64,000 bases of DNA from CBDDBH01 sp965225625 (GCA_965225625.1 CBDDBH010000002.1:14157-78156); one strand, 5' to 3'; positions 52,281 through 61,134 are shown, numbered from the stretch's first letter. Notes: generated by a model not told the origin, from the letters alone. Made by a program: numbers and translations.

Positions 52281-52667
52281 CTAATCAGCACCCAATACGT
52301 GACACACAACCGCAGCGCGGTCTTCGTCTTTCTTTAGCCCCGCAAATGCCATGCGGTTGCGTTTGATATACCCGGGCGGATCCAGAAGAAACGCATCCAA
52401 AGTCTCGACGTTCCACGTGACTCCGGATTCGCGTAGCCATTTGGAAGATTTGAATCCCTTGTTGTCGCCGGCCTTGCGGCCGCCAAGGTCGTAGAGGTTG
52501 GGACCGACCATGTGGTTACCGCTGTCGTCGAAGGTGTGGCAGGTAATGCATTTATTGAAAACACGCTTACCGCGCTCGACATCACAACTCATGTCGTCTG
52601 CAAACGCACCGTTAGCGCATAACAGCGCAACGACCAGCGCCAGCGCTTCTCGACGAATCCCGTGCAT
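52281..52667 (-). CDS. Class I cytochrome c (mono-heme)
   Basis: The product is 128 aa. A signal peptide (ALALVVALLCANGAFA) precedes the mature protein; the heme motif CITCH follows, then GPNLYDLGGRKAGD, and the axial Met candidate in NRMAFAGL. It resembles cytochrome c2-like proteins. The gene is downstream of the homospermidine-synthase-like gene on the same strand and may serve as a periplasmic electron acceptor for the oxidoreductases nearby. Confidence 0.9.
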   Translation of the reverse strand: MHGIRREALALVVALLCANGAFADDMSCDVERGKRVFNKCITCHTFDDSGNHMVGPNLYDLGGRKAGDNKGFKSSKWLRESGVTWNVETLDAFLLDPPGYIKRNRMAFAGLKKDEDRAAVVCHVLGAD

Positions 52668-52717
52668 TTCGAATGTCCTCGGCTTACCAGATGAGCTGCA
52701 ATTCTGGCACAGCGTTA

Positions 52718-54139
52718 CTAGCCGCGCACCAGAAAGTTAGTGAATTGCCAGGGATCCGCCGTATCCATATGGGGCTCGTCGAAGAGCGGTAACCGATCCG
52801 TGAGTGGCGTCCAATCCGTTGCTGCGCTGACCATGGGACCCAGATATGGTCGTGCAAGTGCGAGAATTTCTTCATGCGGCAACGCTTCCGGTTCACAAAA
52901 TCCTCGATGCGGATTCTCCATCGCCCAAACTGCCGCAGCAAGGGCACCAGCGGCGACCTGAATCGCGGTTGGATTATGCCCGGGCACTAGTTTGCGGCCT
53001 TCGTGGATATCGAGCTGCGATCCGTACCACCAGCCACCGCGACCATGGCCAAGCAGTAGCACGCCGAGTTCATCCCTGCCTTCCGTGATATCGGCGTTCA
53101 TGACGCGCTCGCGCTGCGGCTCCCTCCATTCATTCATCATCGATTCGTGCAGACTGGCGAGCGCGGCGTCGCAGGGCAGGTAAACGAAGACCACCGTTGG
53201 CCGGTAGCTCACCTGCTCCCCGGCGTAGACGGTGAGGTAATCGGTTAGGGTAATGGTTTCACTGTGCGGCAATGCGAAGCCTGCGATCGAGCCTCCCAGC
53301 GGTACCCACGAACGTAGCAGCAGTTGTGCACCTGATTGCAGTAAGTAGACGGTGTGCTTGAGCCCGACCGGGTGCTGGCGGGCATTGGGCGGCAGTGTCT
53401 TTTCATGCGTCCCCCAACCGATCTCCACTGGCATGGTCGCCTCCTCGATAAATCCGGGAATGCTCCAAGTGTTGACGAATTCGCCGACACGTTTCGGTTC
53501 GGTCGACACCTGCGTGTCCCGTTCGCTGACATGTATGACCTGGGTTCCGGTGCGCTGTGCCAGCGCAGCCCATTGTTCTCGCGTAGTGGGTGTGTCGACC
53601 TCCAGGTCCATGGCGGCGGCAACGTCCAGTAACGCCGCTTTGACGAAGTGATTGACCAGGCCGGGATTGGCGCCGTGGGTATACACCACGGTCGCGCCGT
53701 CCGCACGCCACTGCGCAGCCGCAAGTTCTCGAGCCTGCTGGTGATGCAGGTACTCGGTACGTTGGTGTGGCGGCAAATTGATGCCCCAGTTCGTCTCCTC
53801 CCATGGTTCGATAGCCGTATCGACGTAGACTACATCTTGATGGTGGCACCAATCAGCGAGCGCGATGGAGCTTACGCCCACTGACAGATTGATAAACAAA
53901 TCCCCAGCGCTGAGCAACGCTTCCAGTGTCGCAGCGAGGTTATCCGCATAAATCCGATGGATCTGGTAGTCGATGTTGCGCTCGCGGAACGGAGCAATTG
54001 CGGCGTTGTGTTCGTCGCCATCGATTACCAGATAACGCTCGCCGGGCAGGGACAGCGTGTCGAGCAGCATCGGCAAAATACACTGACCGATCGTGCCAAA
54101 GCCCAGAATGACTACGCGGCCACCGAATTGTTCCGCCAG
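52718..54139 (-). CDS. Homospermidine synthase-like protein (saccharopine dehydrogenase family)
   Basis: A product of about 470 aa. The NAD-binding motif VVILGFGTIGQCILPM is in frame but lies upstream of the first ordinary start codon (TTG at 54076), so the protein must begin further up. The only codons available before an in-frame TAG are non-standard, for example CTG at 54139 or ATC near 54154. The body has YVDTAIEPWEETNW, THGANPGLVNHFVK, GWGTHEKTLP and GHGRGGWWYGSQLD, which match homospermidine synthases, enzymes that condense putrescine with spermidine or putrescine. Divergent from the amidase gene. Confidence 0.8.
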   Translation of the reverse strand: MAEQFGGRVVILGFGTIGQCILPMLLDTLSLPGERYLVIDGDEHNAAIAPFRERNIDYQIHRIYADNLAATLEALLSAGDLFINLSVGVSSIALADWCHHQDVVYVDTAIEPWEETNWGINLPPHQRTEYLHHQQARELAAAQWRADGATVVYTHGANPGLVNHFVKAALLDVAAAMDLEVDTPTTREQWAALAQRTGTQVIHVSERDTQVSTEPKRVGEFVNTWSIPGFIEEATMPVEIGWGTHEKTLPPNARQHPVGLKHTVYLLQSGAQLLLRSWVPLGGSIAGFALPHSETITLTDYLTVYAGEQVSYRPTVVFVYLPCDAALASLHESMMNEWREPQRERVMNADITEGRDELGVLLLGHGRGGWWYGSQLDIHEGRKLVPGHNPTAIQVAAGALAAAVWAMENPHRGFCEPEALPHEEILALARPYLGPMVSAATDWTPLTDRLPLFDEPHMDTADPWQFTNFLVRG

Positions 54140-54222
54140 CGCGGATTCTCCGATAGCGCCCTGTTGCTACCGTGCCGCCGCAACAGTAACTTGCGCAATA
54201 CGGTCGATAACTATAAGGAACA

Positions 54223-55650
54223 ATGATGGCATCCGATCTCTGCTACCTTTCCGCAACCGAAGCAATAGCGCTGTTCAAATCAAAACAGCTGTCGCCCGTT
54301 GAGTTATTGCATGCGCTGATCGAGCGTGCCGGCGAAATCGAACCAACAATAAACGCATTCAGTTTCGAGTATTTTGATGAAGCATTGCTTGCCGCACGCG
54401 CGGCCGAGCAAGCCTACCACAACGGCGAGCCGCGCACGCTCGAAGGCATCCCGGTGGCGATCAAGGACGAAGCCTATATCGCAGGCAAACCCACCACCAA
54501 CGGATCGCTGCTACTCAAGGAGTATGTCGCCGATTACACCAGCGCTACCGTGCAGCGTCTGCTGGATGCGGGAGCCATCGTCCACGCGCGTACGGCAACG
54601 CCGGAATTCTCGCTTCATTTCTGCACCTTCTCTAGACTCTGGGGCATCACCCGCAACCCCTGGAACCCTGAATACAGCGTCGGCGGTTCCTCTGGTGGCT
54701 CCGGCGCCGCGCTGGCCGCGGGCACGGCAACCCTGGCAAGCGGTTCGGATCTGGCAGGATCGGTGCGCGTGCCGGCGTCCCAAAACGGCGTCATCGGTTA
54801 CAAGCCCCCTTACGGCCGAGTTCCGCAAGATCCGCCTTGGAACTTCGACACTTATTGTCACGAAGGTCCACTGGCGCGCACGGTTGCGGACTGCATCGCC
54901 TACCAGAACGTCATTGCCGGCCCGCATCCCGCGGACATCACGACGTTACGACCCAAGCTCGAGCTCCCCACAGAATTCGAGAACATAAAAGACATGCGCA
55001 TCGCCTACAGTTTCGATTTTGGGTTTGCCGAGGTCGCGGCCGACATCCGCCGCAATACCGCGGCGGCGCTGGCCACGCTGGAGCAGCTCGGCGCGAGGGT
55101 CGAGGAAGTCGATCTTGGCTGGAGCGAGCGTTGTGCACGCACGGCGCTGGCGCATTATCAGTTCTATGGCGGGGCAATGATACGCAGGGACTTCGGCGAT
55201 CCGGCACAGCACGAATATCTAACCGACTACATCCGCAGTTTCATCGCCCACAGCTACGAAGCGTCACTGGACGATGTTCTGGATGGCCTGGATTACACGA
55301 ATTTTATGTACGATCGGCTCGCCGAGATATTTACCCGTTACGACGCGCTTATATGCCCGACAATGGCGATCGCCAGCGTTAAAGCAGACTTCGATTACAG
55401 CAAAGACAAACTGCTCATTGATGGTACTCAGGTCGATCCCATGCTCGGCATGGTGCTTACCTATCCGTTCAACATTCTCAGCCGCTGCCCGGTGTTGAGC
55501 GTACCGGCTGGACAGGACTCGAACGGGGTACCGACCGGCATCCAGATCGTCGCACCCACTTACGACGACGTCACGGCATTTCGTGTCGCGGCCGCCTATG
55601 AGTCCGCGGTTGGTCCATTTTTCGAAGCGGGAACTCGCCCAGCAATATAA
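54223..55650 (+). CDS. Amidase signature family hydrolase
   Basis: The product is 475 aa. The Ser-Ser-Lys triad is present: Lys in PVAIKDEAYI, and the two Ser in VGGSSGGSGAALAAG and GSDLAGSVRVPAS. AAGGA precedes tandem ATG codons (54223 or 54226). Family members hydrolyse simple amides, aryl amides or amide-containing drugs; no substrate can be assigned. It is divergent from the homospermidine-synthase-like gene. Confidence 0.92.
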   Translation: MMASDLCYLSATEAIALFKSKQLSPVELLHALIERAGEIEPTINAFSFEYFDEALLAARAAEQAYHNGEPRTLEGIPVAIKDEAYIAGKPTTNGSLLLKEYVADYTSATVQRLLDAGAIVHARTATPEFSLHFCTFSRLWGITRNPWNPEYSVGGSSGGSGAALAAGTATLASGSDLAGSVRVPASQNGVIGYKPPYGRVPQDPPWNFDTYCHEGPLARTVADCIAYQNVIAGPHPADITTLRPKLELPTEFENIKDMRIAYSFDFGFAEVAADIRRNTAAALATLEQLGARVEEVDLGWSERCARTALAHYQFYGGAMIRRDFGDPAQHEYLTDYIRSFIAHSYEASLDDVLDGLDYTNFMYDRLAEIFTRYDALICPTMAIASVKADFDYSKDKLLIDGTQVDPMLGMVLTYPFNILSRCPVLSVPAGQDSNGVPTGIQIVAPTYDDVTAFRVAAAYESAVGPFFEAGTRPAI

Positions 55651-55667
55651 ATAGTGGTGAACGGCAA

Positions 55668-55985
55668 CTACGTGTCGCGCCCGCGCTGTTTGCGAGCGTA
55701 GATGTCCACCTTGGTCATCACGTGTTCCAGCGTGCCATTGCCAATCGATTGCCCGTTATCGTCCGACGCGAAAAATTCGTCCCGTTCGCCGTCGCGACCG
55801 ATTTTCGTCAGTATATTTTCACGTTCGGGATCATCGAAGATCACCAGCACATCGAGTTGCCCATCCGCCTTCTCCCAATGCCATCCATTGGCGATGCCAT
55901 TGGCGACCAGATGTGTACAAAAGCTTTCAAGTCGACGTTGATCAACATGCCCGATGTGGTTGAGCGGCAGCTTGGAGATACTCAC
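55668..55985 (-). CDS. Conserved hypothetical protein
   Basis: The product is 105 aa, acidic and soluble, with no signal or membrane segment. A pattern such as DQRRLESFCTHLVANGIANGWHW and LDVLVIFDDPERENIL suggests a small ferredoxin-like alpha/beta domain. No family was recognised. It converges on the amidase gene with 17 bases between stops. Confidence 0.55.
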   Translation of the reverse strand: MSISKLPLNHIGHVDQRRLESFCTHLVANGIANGWHWEKADGQLDVLVIFDDPERENILTKIGRDGERDEFFASDDNGQSIGNGTLEHVMTKVDIYARKQRGRDT

Positions 55986-56028
55986 AGCTGCAGTTTACGC
56001 GAACAGTCTTGACATGCACTACAAGGAC

Positions 56029-56055
56029 AAAAAAAGGGCGCCCGCAGGCGCCCTT
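56029..56055 (-). terminator. Rho-independent terminator (minus strand)
   Basis: On the minus strand a 9-base stem AAGGGCGCC with loop TGCG and GGCGCCCTT is followed by a run of T. It stands 23 bases after the stop of the TonB-receptor fragment and was probably that gene's terminator. Confidence 0.85.
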
Positions 56056-56078
56056 CAGCGACGTTGCTTCGCCGGCGG

Positions 56079-56240
56079 CTAGTTGCCCCAGGTATAACGT
56101 ACCGAACCACCGAACCAGAACGGCTTGCCGGGAACATCGATGGTGTTGCCGGTAAAAGTTGCAAGATCGAACACCGTCGGGAAATACTCTTCGTCAGTGA
56201 AGTTCTTGATCCACAACGCCGTTATTTTGCGGAGCACGGT
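56079..56240 (-). pseudogene. C-terminal tail of a TonB-dependent receptor
   Basis: The minus-strand frame ending at 56079 gives LWIKNFTDEEYFPTVFDLA and ends with FWFGGSVRYTWGN, the last beta-strands of a TonB-dependent outer-membrane receptor, including the NxTDExY signature and an aromatic-rich C-terminus. Homology starts only near 56230, so about 700 upstream residues are missing. The rest of the frame is an antisense reading of the truncated hydrolase. Confidence 0.8.
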
Positions 56241-56882
56241 TACAACGTGCTGGCCGTCGATTTGCCCGGGCATGGACGTAGCTCGGTCGCGGCGCTGACC
56301 AGTGTCGAAATGCTCGCCGCGTGGTTACTGCGTGTCCTGGAAACAGTCGAAACCCATCACATAAGCTTGATTGGCCACAGCCTCGGTGCGCTTGTCACGC
56401 TGCAAGCCGCCGCCGACTCTACAGCGATCAAAAATCTGGTATTAATGGGCTGCGTAGTACCGATGGCGGTTAGCGAACCGCTGCTGGATGCGGCGCGCCG
56501 CAACGATCATGCGGCGATCGAGATGCTCAGCCATTTCGGTCACGCCTTTGCCGCACGTCTGGGTTGCAATCCGGTTGCGGGCGTTTCCTGCTTCAACACA
56601 TTCGTACGGCTGATGGAAACTGCGGCTGAGGACGTGCTATTTACCGACTTGAATGCATGCAACACCTATCAGGGCGGTCTCGCTGCGGCCGCCCGTATTG
56701 ACTGCCCGGTCACGATTATCGTCGGCAAGGAGGATCGATTAACTCCGCCCAAAGCGATCGCAGCACTGCTGAACGCTATCGGCCACGCCACCCTCGTACA
56801 CATCGAAAATAGCGGACACATCATGTTCGCCGAACAGCCCGAGGCGACCCATCATGCTTTGGTTCGGGCAATGGAGTTGTGA
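56217..56882 (+). pseudogene. Alpha/beta hydrolase lacking its N-terminus
   Basis: From RRYFAEHGYNVLAVDLPGHG onward this is a normal hydrolase with nucleophile in IGHSLGALVTLQ, acid in VGKEDRLTPP and base in NSGHIMFAEQ. The N-terminal oxyanion loop (HG motif) that should precede it by about 25 residues is absent; the open frame instead runs antisense through the TonB-receptor tail, and no in-family start is present. It looks like the 3' part of a gene cut by the same deletion that truncated the receptor. Its last 31 bases overlap the convergent napH-like gene. Confidence 0.75.
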
Positions 56883-57721
56883 AAGCGCGTTGAAAAATTA
56901 AAAACATCGTCATTGCAGACGTCGATACACGCACCGCAGTTGGTGCAATCACTACCGGTGATCACCGGTCCTAATCCGTTCTCGTGGCCTTTCAGTGCCG
57001 GCATGATGACCTGCGGCTCGGGGCAAACCCGGAAACAGTCGCCGCAATCCGTGCATGCCGAACGGTTCGCGGCACTTACCCGGACGATGGATACTTTACC
57101 CACAAGCCCGTAGAACGCGCCGACCGGGCAGATGTGACTGCACCAACCACGCCGGCTTACCAGTAGATCGAAAAAGAACACGGCCAACACGATTATCCAG
57201 CTCAGGCCGACACCAAAGACCAGGCCACGCTGCACCATCGTTATCGGGTTTATCGCCTCCCAGGCAATGGTGCCCGTAACAGCGGACACCGCTAACGCCA
57301 TCAGCATGATCCAGATGCGCGTCGTCTTAGGCGGCTGCCACCCGGCAGCAATACCGATGCGCATGCGCAACCAGTGTGCGGCATCTGTAATGACGTTAAC
57401 CGGACATACCCAAGAGCAGTAGGTGCGCCCACCGACGACCACATAAGCAAGCATTATCGTAAGCGCACCGATGACAGCCACGCGTGCCATTTCGTGCCCG
57501 GATATTACCGACTGAAGAAAGATATAGGGATCCGTCAACGACACGGTATCGAACAGAATGCTTGAGGCAAGGTTACCTTTCAGCCACCAGATCCCGTACC
57601 AGGGGCCCAGCATGAACAGCCCTAGTATCGCCAACTGAGACAGGCGGCGCAGGACGAGCCACTTGTGCCGCGCCCACCAGCCGCGCTCAGATGCGGCCAC
57701 CGCCGGAGAGACGAAACTCAA
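56852..57721 (-). CDS. napH: NapH-like membrane quinol/ferredoxin protein
   Basis: The product is 289 aa with about four to five transmembrane segments. Conserved CSWVCPVNVITD and CSHICPVGAFYG are in loops, and two C-terminal 4Fe-4S motifs are CTDCGDCFRVCP and CTNCGACIDVCN. NapH-family proteins transfer electrons from quinol to periplasmic partners. Overlapped four bases by the NapG-like gene start side (57718-57721). Here there is no napA or napB nearby; electrons may be exchanged with the aldehyde oxidoreductase or another molybdo-enzyme. Confidence 0.88.
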   Translation of the reverse strand: MSFVSPAVAASERGWWARHKWLVLRRLSQLAILGLFMLGPWYGIWWLKGNLASSILFDTVSLTDPYIFLQSVISGHEMARVAVIGALTIMLAYVVVGGRTYCSWVCPVNVITDAAHWLRMRIGIAAGWQPPKTTRIWIMLMALAVSAVTGTIAWEAINPITMVQRGLVFGVGLSWIIVLAVFFFDLLVSRRGWCSHICPVGAFYGLVGKVSIVRVSAANRSACTDCGDCFRVCPEPQVIMPALKGHENGLGPVITGSDCTNCGACIDVCNDDVFNFSTRFHNSIARTKA

Positions 57722-58380
57722 ATGGACAAGCCGATATCGTCACGCACCAGCTTACGCGGTAGCACCTTGATTGCGGCTTCGGGGTAGATACACGCATGTT
57801 CACACTTGCCGCAACCGGTGCACTTGTCGCGGTGCACGGTCGGTTCGAAATACACTGATTTGCCTTCCCACTTCATTTCCATGGTGATGGCTTCGTCCTT
57901 GATCGGACAGGCCTCGTAGCACGCGCGGCAGTTGCCAAAACCAGTAAGGCTGTAGCAGGTGTCCGTACCGGTCAGCACGGCGAGCCCCATGTCGGCATCG
58001 CGGATATCGGTCAGCTCTTTGCTCAGCGCGTCCGTTGGACAGGCCGCAGCGCAGGGAATGTCTTCGCACATCTCGCACGGCACATCACGGCCGACAAAAT
58101 AAGGCGAGCCCGTGGCCACCTGCTCGCCGAATTCGGCGAGCTTGAGCGTGTCATAGGGACAAGCCCGGACACACAGGCCACAGCGCACGCATGCACCGAG
58201 AAAGTCTTCCTCGGCTATCGCACCAGGTGGGCGTAACGCGGCTACCGGTACGGATTTAGATTGTTCCGAGTAAGTACCCAGCAGCAAACCGATCAAACTC
58301 ACCGAGCCCGCCGCCCGCGCGCAGCCGCCTAAAAACTGGCGTCGACTCTGATAATCGTCTTTGCCGGACTTGCCACTCAT
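57718..58380 (-). CDS. napG: NapG-like ferredoxin-type protein with TAT signal
   Basis: About 220 aa from the ATG at 58380. The twin-arginine signal SRRQFLGGCARAAG is followed by four 4Fe-4S-type cysteine sets: CVRCGLCVRACP, CEMCEDIPCAAACP, CRACYEACP and CTGCGKCEHAC. It fits the periplasmic ferredoxin of the NapGH quinol dehydrogenase. Its stop overlaps the napH start (ATGA). The gene is divergent from the selenoprotein candidate, 109 bases away. Confidence 0.9.
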   Translation of the reverse strand: MSGKSGKDDYQSRRQFLGGCARAAGSVSLIGLLLGTYSEQSKSVPVAALRPPGAIAEEDFLGACVRCGLCVRACPYDTLKLAEFGEQVATGSPYFVGRDVPCEMCEDIPCAAACPTDALSKELTDIRDADMGLAVLTGTDTCYSLTGFGNCRACYEACPIKDEAITMEMKWEGKSVYFEPTVHRDKCTGCGKCEHACIYPEAAIKVLPRKLVRDDIGLSI

Positions 58381-58489
58381 ACGGTAAGTATAGGCCAAAT
58401 CAAACACATGTAAGTACAGCGACAGATCCGTATTTCGTTTATCCGATCTTTGGATTACTATCGCCGCTGCTGCAACATGGAGAAGCACA

Positions 58490-58828
58490 ATGGCGAAAAC
58501 GATCGAGTGGTATTACCACCGTAAGGGTTGAACATCCTGTGCCAGAGCATCCAAGTTTTTGGATGCAAACAAAATAGAGGCAAAGGAAATTGTTCCTGCC
58601 AGCCGTAAGCTCGCAAAAAAAGAAGCAGTTGAGCTTGCGAAAAATGCGTCGAAGATAATCGTCGCCAAGGGCAAGAAGATTAACGAATTCGCCGGTGGCC
58701 AAGTCGGCGCGGACGTGATCCAGTCCATGCTCGGCCCCACCGGCAATCTGCGCGCGCCGACGATCCGCAAGGGTAAAACCGTGCTTGTTGGATTCAACGA
58801 GGAGGTCTTCACTAAAGTCTTCAAATAG
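58490..58828 (+). CDS. Probable UxxC selenoprotein, ArsC-like thioredoxin fold
   Basis: The ATG at 58490, preceded by GGAGAAG, reads MAKTIEWYYHRKG, then TGA (58529-58531), then TSCARASKFLDANKIEAKE and on to GPTGNLRAPTIRKGKTVLVG. The whole frame gives a 112-aa protein whose two halves both belong to one small ArsC/glutaredoxin-like family, in which the usual site reads CxxC. With TGA as selenocysteine the site is U-T-S-C. A perfect 8-bp hairpin with a G-first loop lies 16 to 35 bases after the TGA, as in bacterial SECIS elements. The alternative is a truncated, nonsense-mutated gene. It likely acts in thiol redox chemistry. Confidence 0.82.
58547..58566 (+). promoter_or_regulatory. Bacterial SECIS-like hairpin
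   Basis: GCATCCAA (58547-58554), loop GTTT (58555-58558) and TTGGATGC (58559-58566) make a perfect eight-base-pair stem with a four-base loop whose first base is G. The apical loop begins 24 bases after the TGA (58529-58531), within the range accepted for SelB-binding bSECIS elements (about 16-37). The stem is inside the coding sequence of the selenoprotein candidate. Confidence 0.8.
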
Positions 58829-58836
58829 GCGCTTCT

Positions 58837-60456
58837 TTATTTACCCTTACGCATTTGCTTAATACCTTCAACAAACCTTGAAAGGGTTTGCGATAACACA
58901 CCGCGTTCCAATATGACTTCAATCAGTTGGAAACGGCCTCGCTGTGCCACCGCTTGTTCGAGCCCCAGCTTGAGTTCTCGGCGTGTTGTTACGCGACATC
59001 CGACTCCGCCCAGTGCCGTGGCAATGTCGGCGTAGTTCAGTGCATCCAAATTATTGAACTCGGACTCGGGTTGAAAGGCGCGCAACATCTCCCAGCTACT
59101 GTTGTTGAAGACGATGACGATGGGATCCCAGCCGTAACGCCGGCAATTGAGTAATTCCCACCCGGTCATTTGAAAAGCGCCGTCGCCAACAACCAGCGGG
59201 CGTCGGCCGGTTGCAGCCTGTACGCCCAGACCTGCCGGAACGCCGTAGCCCATAGTGGCGTAATAGCCGGGCGCAACTAATTCCGTGTATTCAATGTCCA
59301 GGGCGGTAAACAGGCAGTCCCCCATGTCGGCAGCAATCGGCATCGGTTCGCTCGCGTCGAACATGTCGTTAACGGCAGTGGCGATGTCGGTTGGCGTGAT
59401 GGCCTGTTCATCGGCCGGCAACCCACGCGGGTACGGAAAATCAGCAGCGCTCGAAGGCGTGGCTGCGGGTATTTTATCGTGCAATGCGTCAACCAGCGCT
59501 ACGAGCGGCAGCTGCGGATAAATGTGATAACCGAGCGAAACCTGTCCATCGCTGGCAAGAATCGTTTTACGCAGATCGATCTGTTTTTCCGATATGCCGA
59601 AGTTTGTGTCGGACAATATGACACCCAGCAAAATCAGCGCGTCCGAACGTTCGACCAGGCGTGTAACAGCCGGATCGCCGGCGACACCCAGATATGTGCC
59701 ATTTAACGGCACGTGCGCACCGGTCAGCAGCCCGCGTCCCATGAAAGTCGTGACGACGGGTATTCCCAATTTTTGCGCCAACCGCGCCACGGCCGCCTCG
59801 ATGCCATAGCGACGGATCTCAATGCCCACCATGAGTACCGGCGCGCGAGCACCCTGCAGCCGCGTGACAACCTCATCGACACAGGCTTTTAGTGCGTCCG
59901 GATCCACACTGAGGTCCGGTTCGAGCACCGCGACAGGCGCACACGGCGCAAACACTTGATCCCGCGGAACCTCCAGGTACACAGGGCGCGACTCGGTAAT
60001 GCAGCGCTGTAAAACGCGCGCTATCTGCGTGGGTGCACGTGACGGATCATCAAGGATCGCCTGCGCACAGGTGACCTCTTCGAACATGTCGATTTGCGAG
60101 TTCAAGCGCTTGGCCTGATGGTGAACCAACAGGCCGGTGCTTTTATCGCCTGCGCCGGGGCCACCGGAAATTACGACGACCGGCGACTTTTCGGCGTACG
60201 CCGCGGCCACCGGGTTAACCATGTTGAACGCACCGGCGCCGTAGGTCACCGCCGCGACTGACGGTTTGCCGTGGAAGCGTGCCGCCGCGTCCGCGGCGAA
60301 ACCAACCGCGGGTTCATGACTCAGCGTGTACAGGGGTAGAATCTGGGACTCTTCGATGACCTTGAACAGAGGTAACGCAAAATCACCAGGGATACCGAAG
60401 ATCTCACGTGCACCGTAATCGCGCAGCGCATGCAGCAATGATTCGGCGAGATTCAT
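58837..60456 (-). CDS. Thiamine-pyrophosphate-dependent 2-keto acid decarboxylase (phenylpyruvate/indolepyruvate type)
   Basis: The product is 539 aa. The catalytic Glu is in YTLSHEPAVGFAADAAAR and the TPP motif is GDGAFQMTGWELLNCRRYG with IVFNNSSWEML. The sequence resembles the phenylpyruvate decarboxylase/indole-3-pyruvate decarboxylase branch more than acetolactate synthase. An aldehyde product would suit the aldehyde oxidoreductase at 42569. It lies next to an isochorismatase-like gene in the same direction, 24 bases downstream of it, and converges on the selenoprotein candidate. Confidence 0.87.
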   Translation of the reverse strand: MNLAESLLHALRDYGAREIFGIPGDFALPLFKVIEESQILPLYTLSHEPAVGFAADAAARFHGKPSVAAVTYGAGAFNMVNPVAAAYAEKSPVVVISGGPGAGDKSTGLLVHHQAKRLNSQIDMFEEVTCAQAILDDPSRAPTQIARVLQRCITESRPVYLEVPRDQVFAPCAPVAVLEPDLSVDPDALKACVDEVVTRLQGARAPVLMVGIEIRRYGIEAAVARLAQKLGIPVVTTFMGRGLLTGAHVPLNGTYLGVAGDPAVTRLVERSDALILLGVILSDTNFGISEKQIDLRKTILASDGQVSLGYHIYPQLPLVALVDALHDKIPAATPSSAADFPYPRGLPADEQAITPTDIATAVNDMFDASEPMPIAADMGDCLFTALDIEYTELVAPGYYATMGYGVPAGLGVQAATGRRPLVVGDGAFQMTGWELLNCRRYGWDPIVIVFNNSSWEMLRAFQPESEFNNLDALNYADIATALGGVGCRVTTRRELKLGLEQAVAQRGRFQLIEVILERGVLSQTLSRFVEGIKQMRKGK

Positions 60457-60480
60457 TAAGCTACTTCGGAAATGCAGGCG

Positions 60481-61134
60481 CTATCCCGCAGCTCGCGATG
60501 TCGCGTTCGCGGCCCACAAGTCCACAAGCTCGTTGCTCTGAGGGACATCGCCGAACGTAAGCCGCACATTCTTCAGGGTCGCTTCGTGCAGGTCCTGGCT
60601 GTGCGAGCCCACGCAGTCTTGCGGTACCACGATGTAATAGCCGTTCATAAAACCATCGCGCATGGTCGACTCGATACACACGTTGGTTGCAACACCGGTC
60701 AGCACCAGCGTTCGAATGCCGTGTTCGCGCAGTAGATTGTCCAGCTTGGTTCCCGAAAATGCACTGTAGCGATGCTTATCGATCACGAATTCGTCGGCCG
60801 CCGGCTTCACGCCGAAGAATTCAGCACCCCAACTTCCCTCCGAGCAGAGGCCGTCAGTTATTCCCAGCTCCTGCTGCTTGGCCAACATCGGACTGACCAG
60901 ATATTTGGCATCGTAAATTGCGCGAACCCAGACAACCAGCACGTCAGCCGCTCGCGCAGCATCCAGTACCGCATTGATACGCGCGGCTACCGCCGCGCTG
61001 GCACTAACGTCCTTGTTCTTCACGCGGTTGATATAGCCGCCTGGCGCACAGAAATCGTTCTGCATGTCGATTATCAGCAGCGCGCTATGTGCTGGTGTAA
61101 TTTTCGTCTTTAGGTCGGTAAGAATTTGCTGCAC
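60481..61134 (-). CDS. Isochorismatase-family cysteine hydrolase
   Basis: About 217 aa from a GTG at 61134 with GGGAGGA upstream; the longer frame to 61194 has no ribosome-binding site. LLIIDMQNDFCAPGG carries the catalytic Asp, VIDKHRYSAFSGTKL the Lys region, and TGVATNVCIES the nucleophilic Cys. It resembles N-carbamoylsarcosine or ureidoacrylate hydrolase-like enzymes, but the substrate is unknown. It is upstream of the TPP decarboxylase in the same direction. Confidence 0.92.
   Translation of the reverse strand: MQQILTDLKTKITPAHSALLIIDMQNDFCAPGGYINRVKNKDVSASAAVAARINAVLDAARAADVLVVWVRAIYDAKYLVSPMLAKQQELGITDGLCSEGSWGAEFFGVKPAADEFVIDKHRYSAFSGTKLDNLLREHGIRTLVLTGVATNVCIESTMRDGFMNGYYIVVPQDCVGSHSQDLHEATLKNVRLTFGDVPQSNELVDLWAANATSRAAG

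Noticed and set aside
54163..54172. In-frame TAG upstream of the homospermidine synthase-like gene as a recoded codon
   Set aside because: Sequence before the TAG shows no family similarity and there is no sign of pyrrolysine machinery.
58513..58824. Minus-strand 103-codon frame opposite the selenoprotein candidate
   Set aside because: It mirrors the plus-strand coding region and has no recognisable domain or ribosome-binding site.
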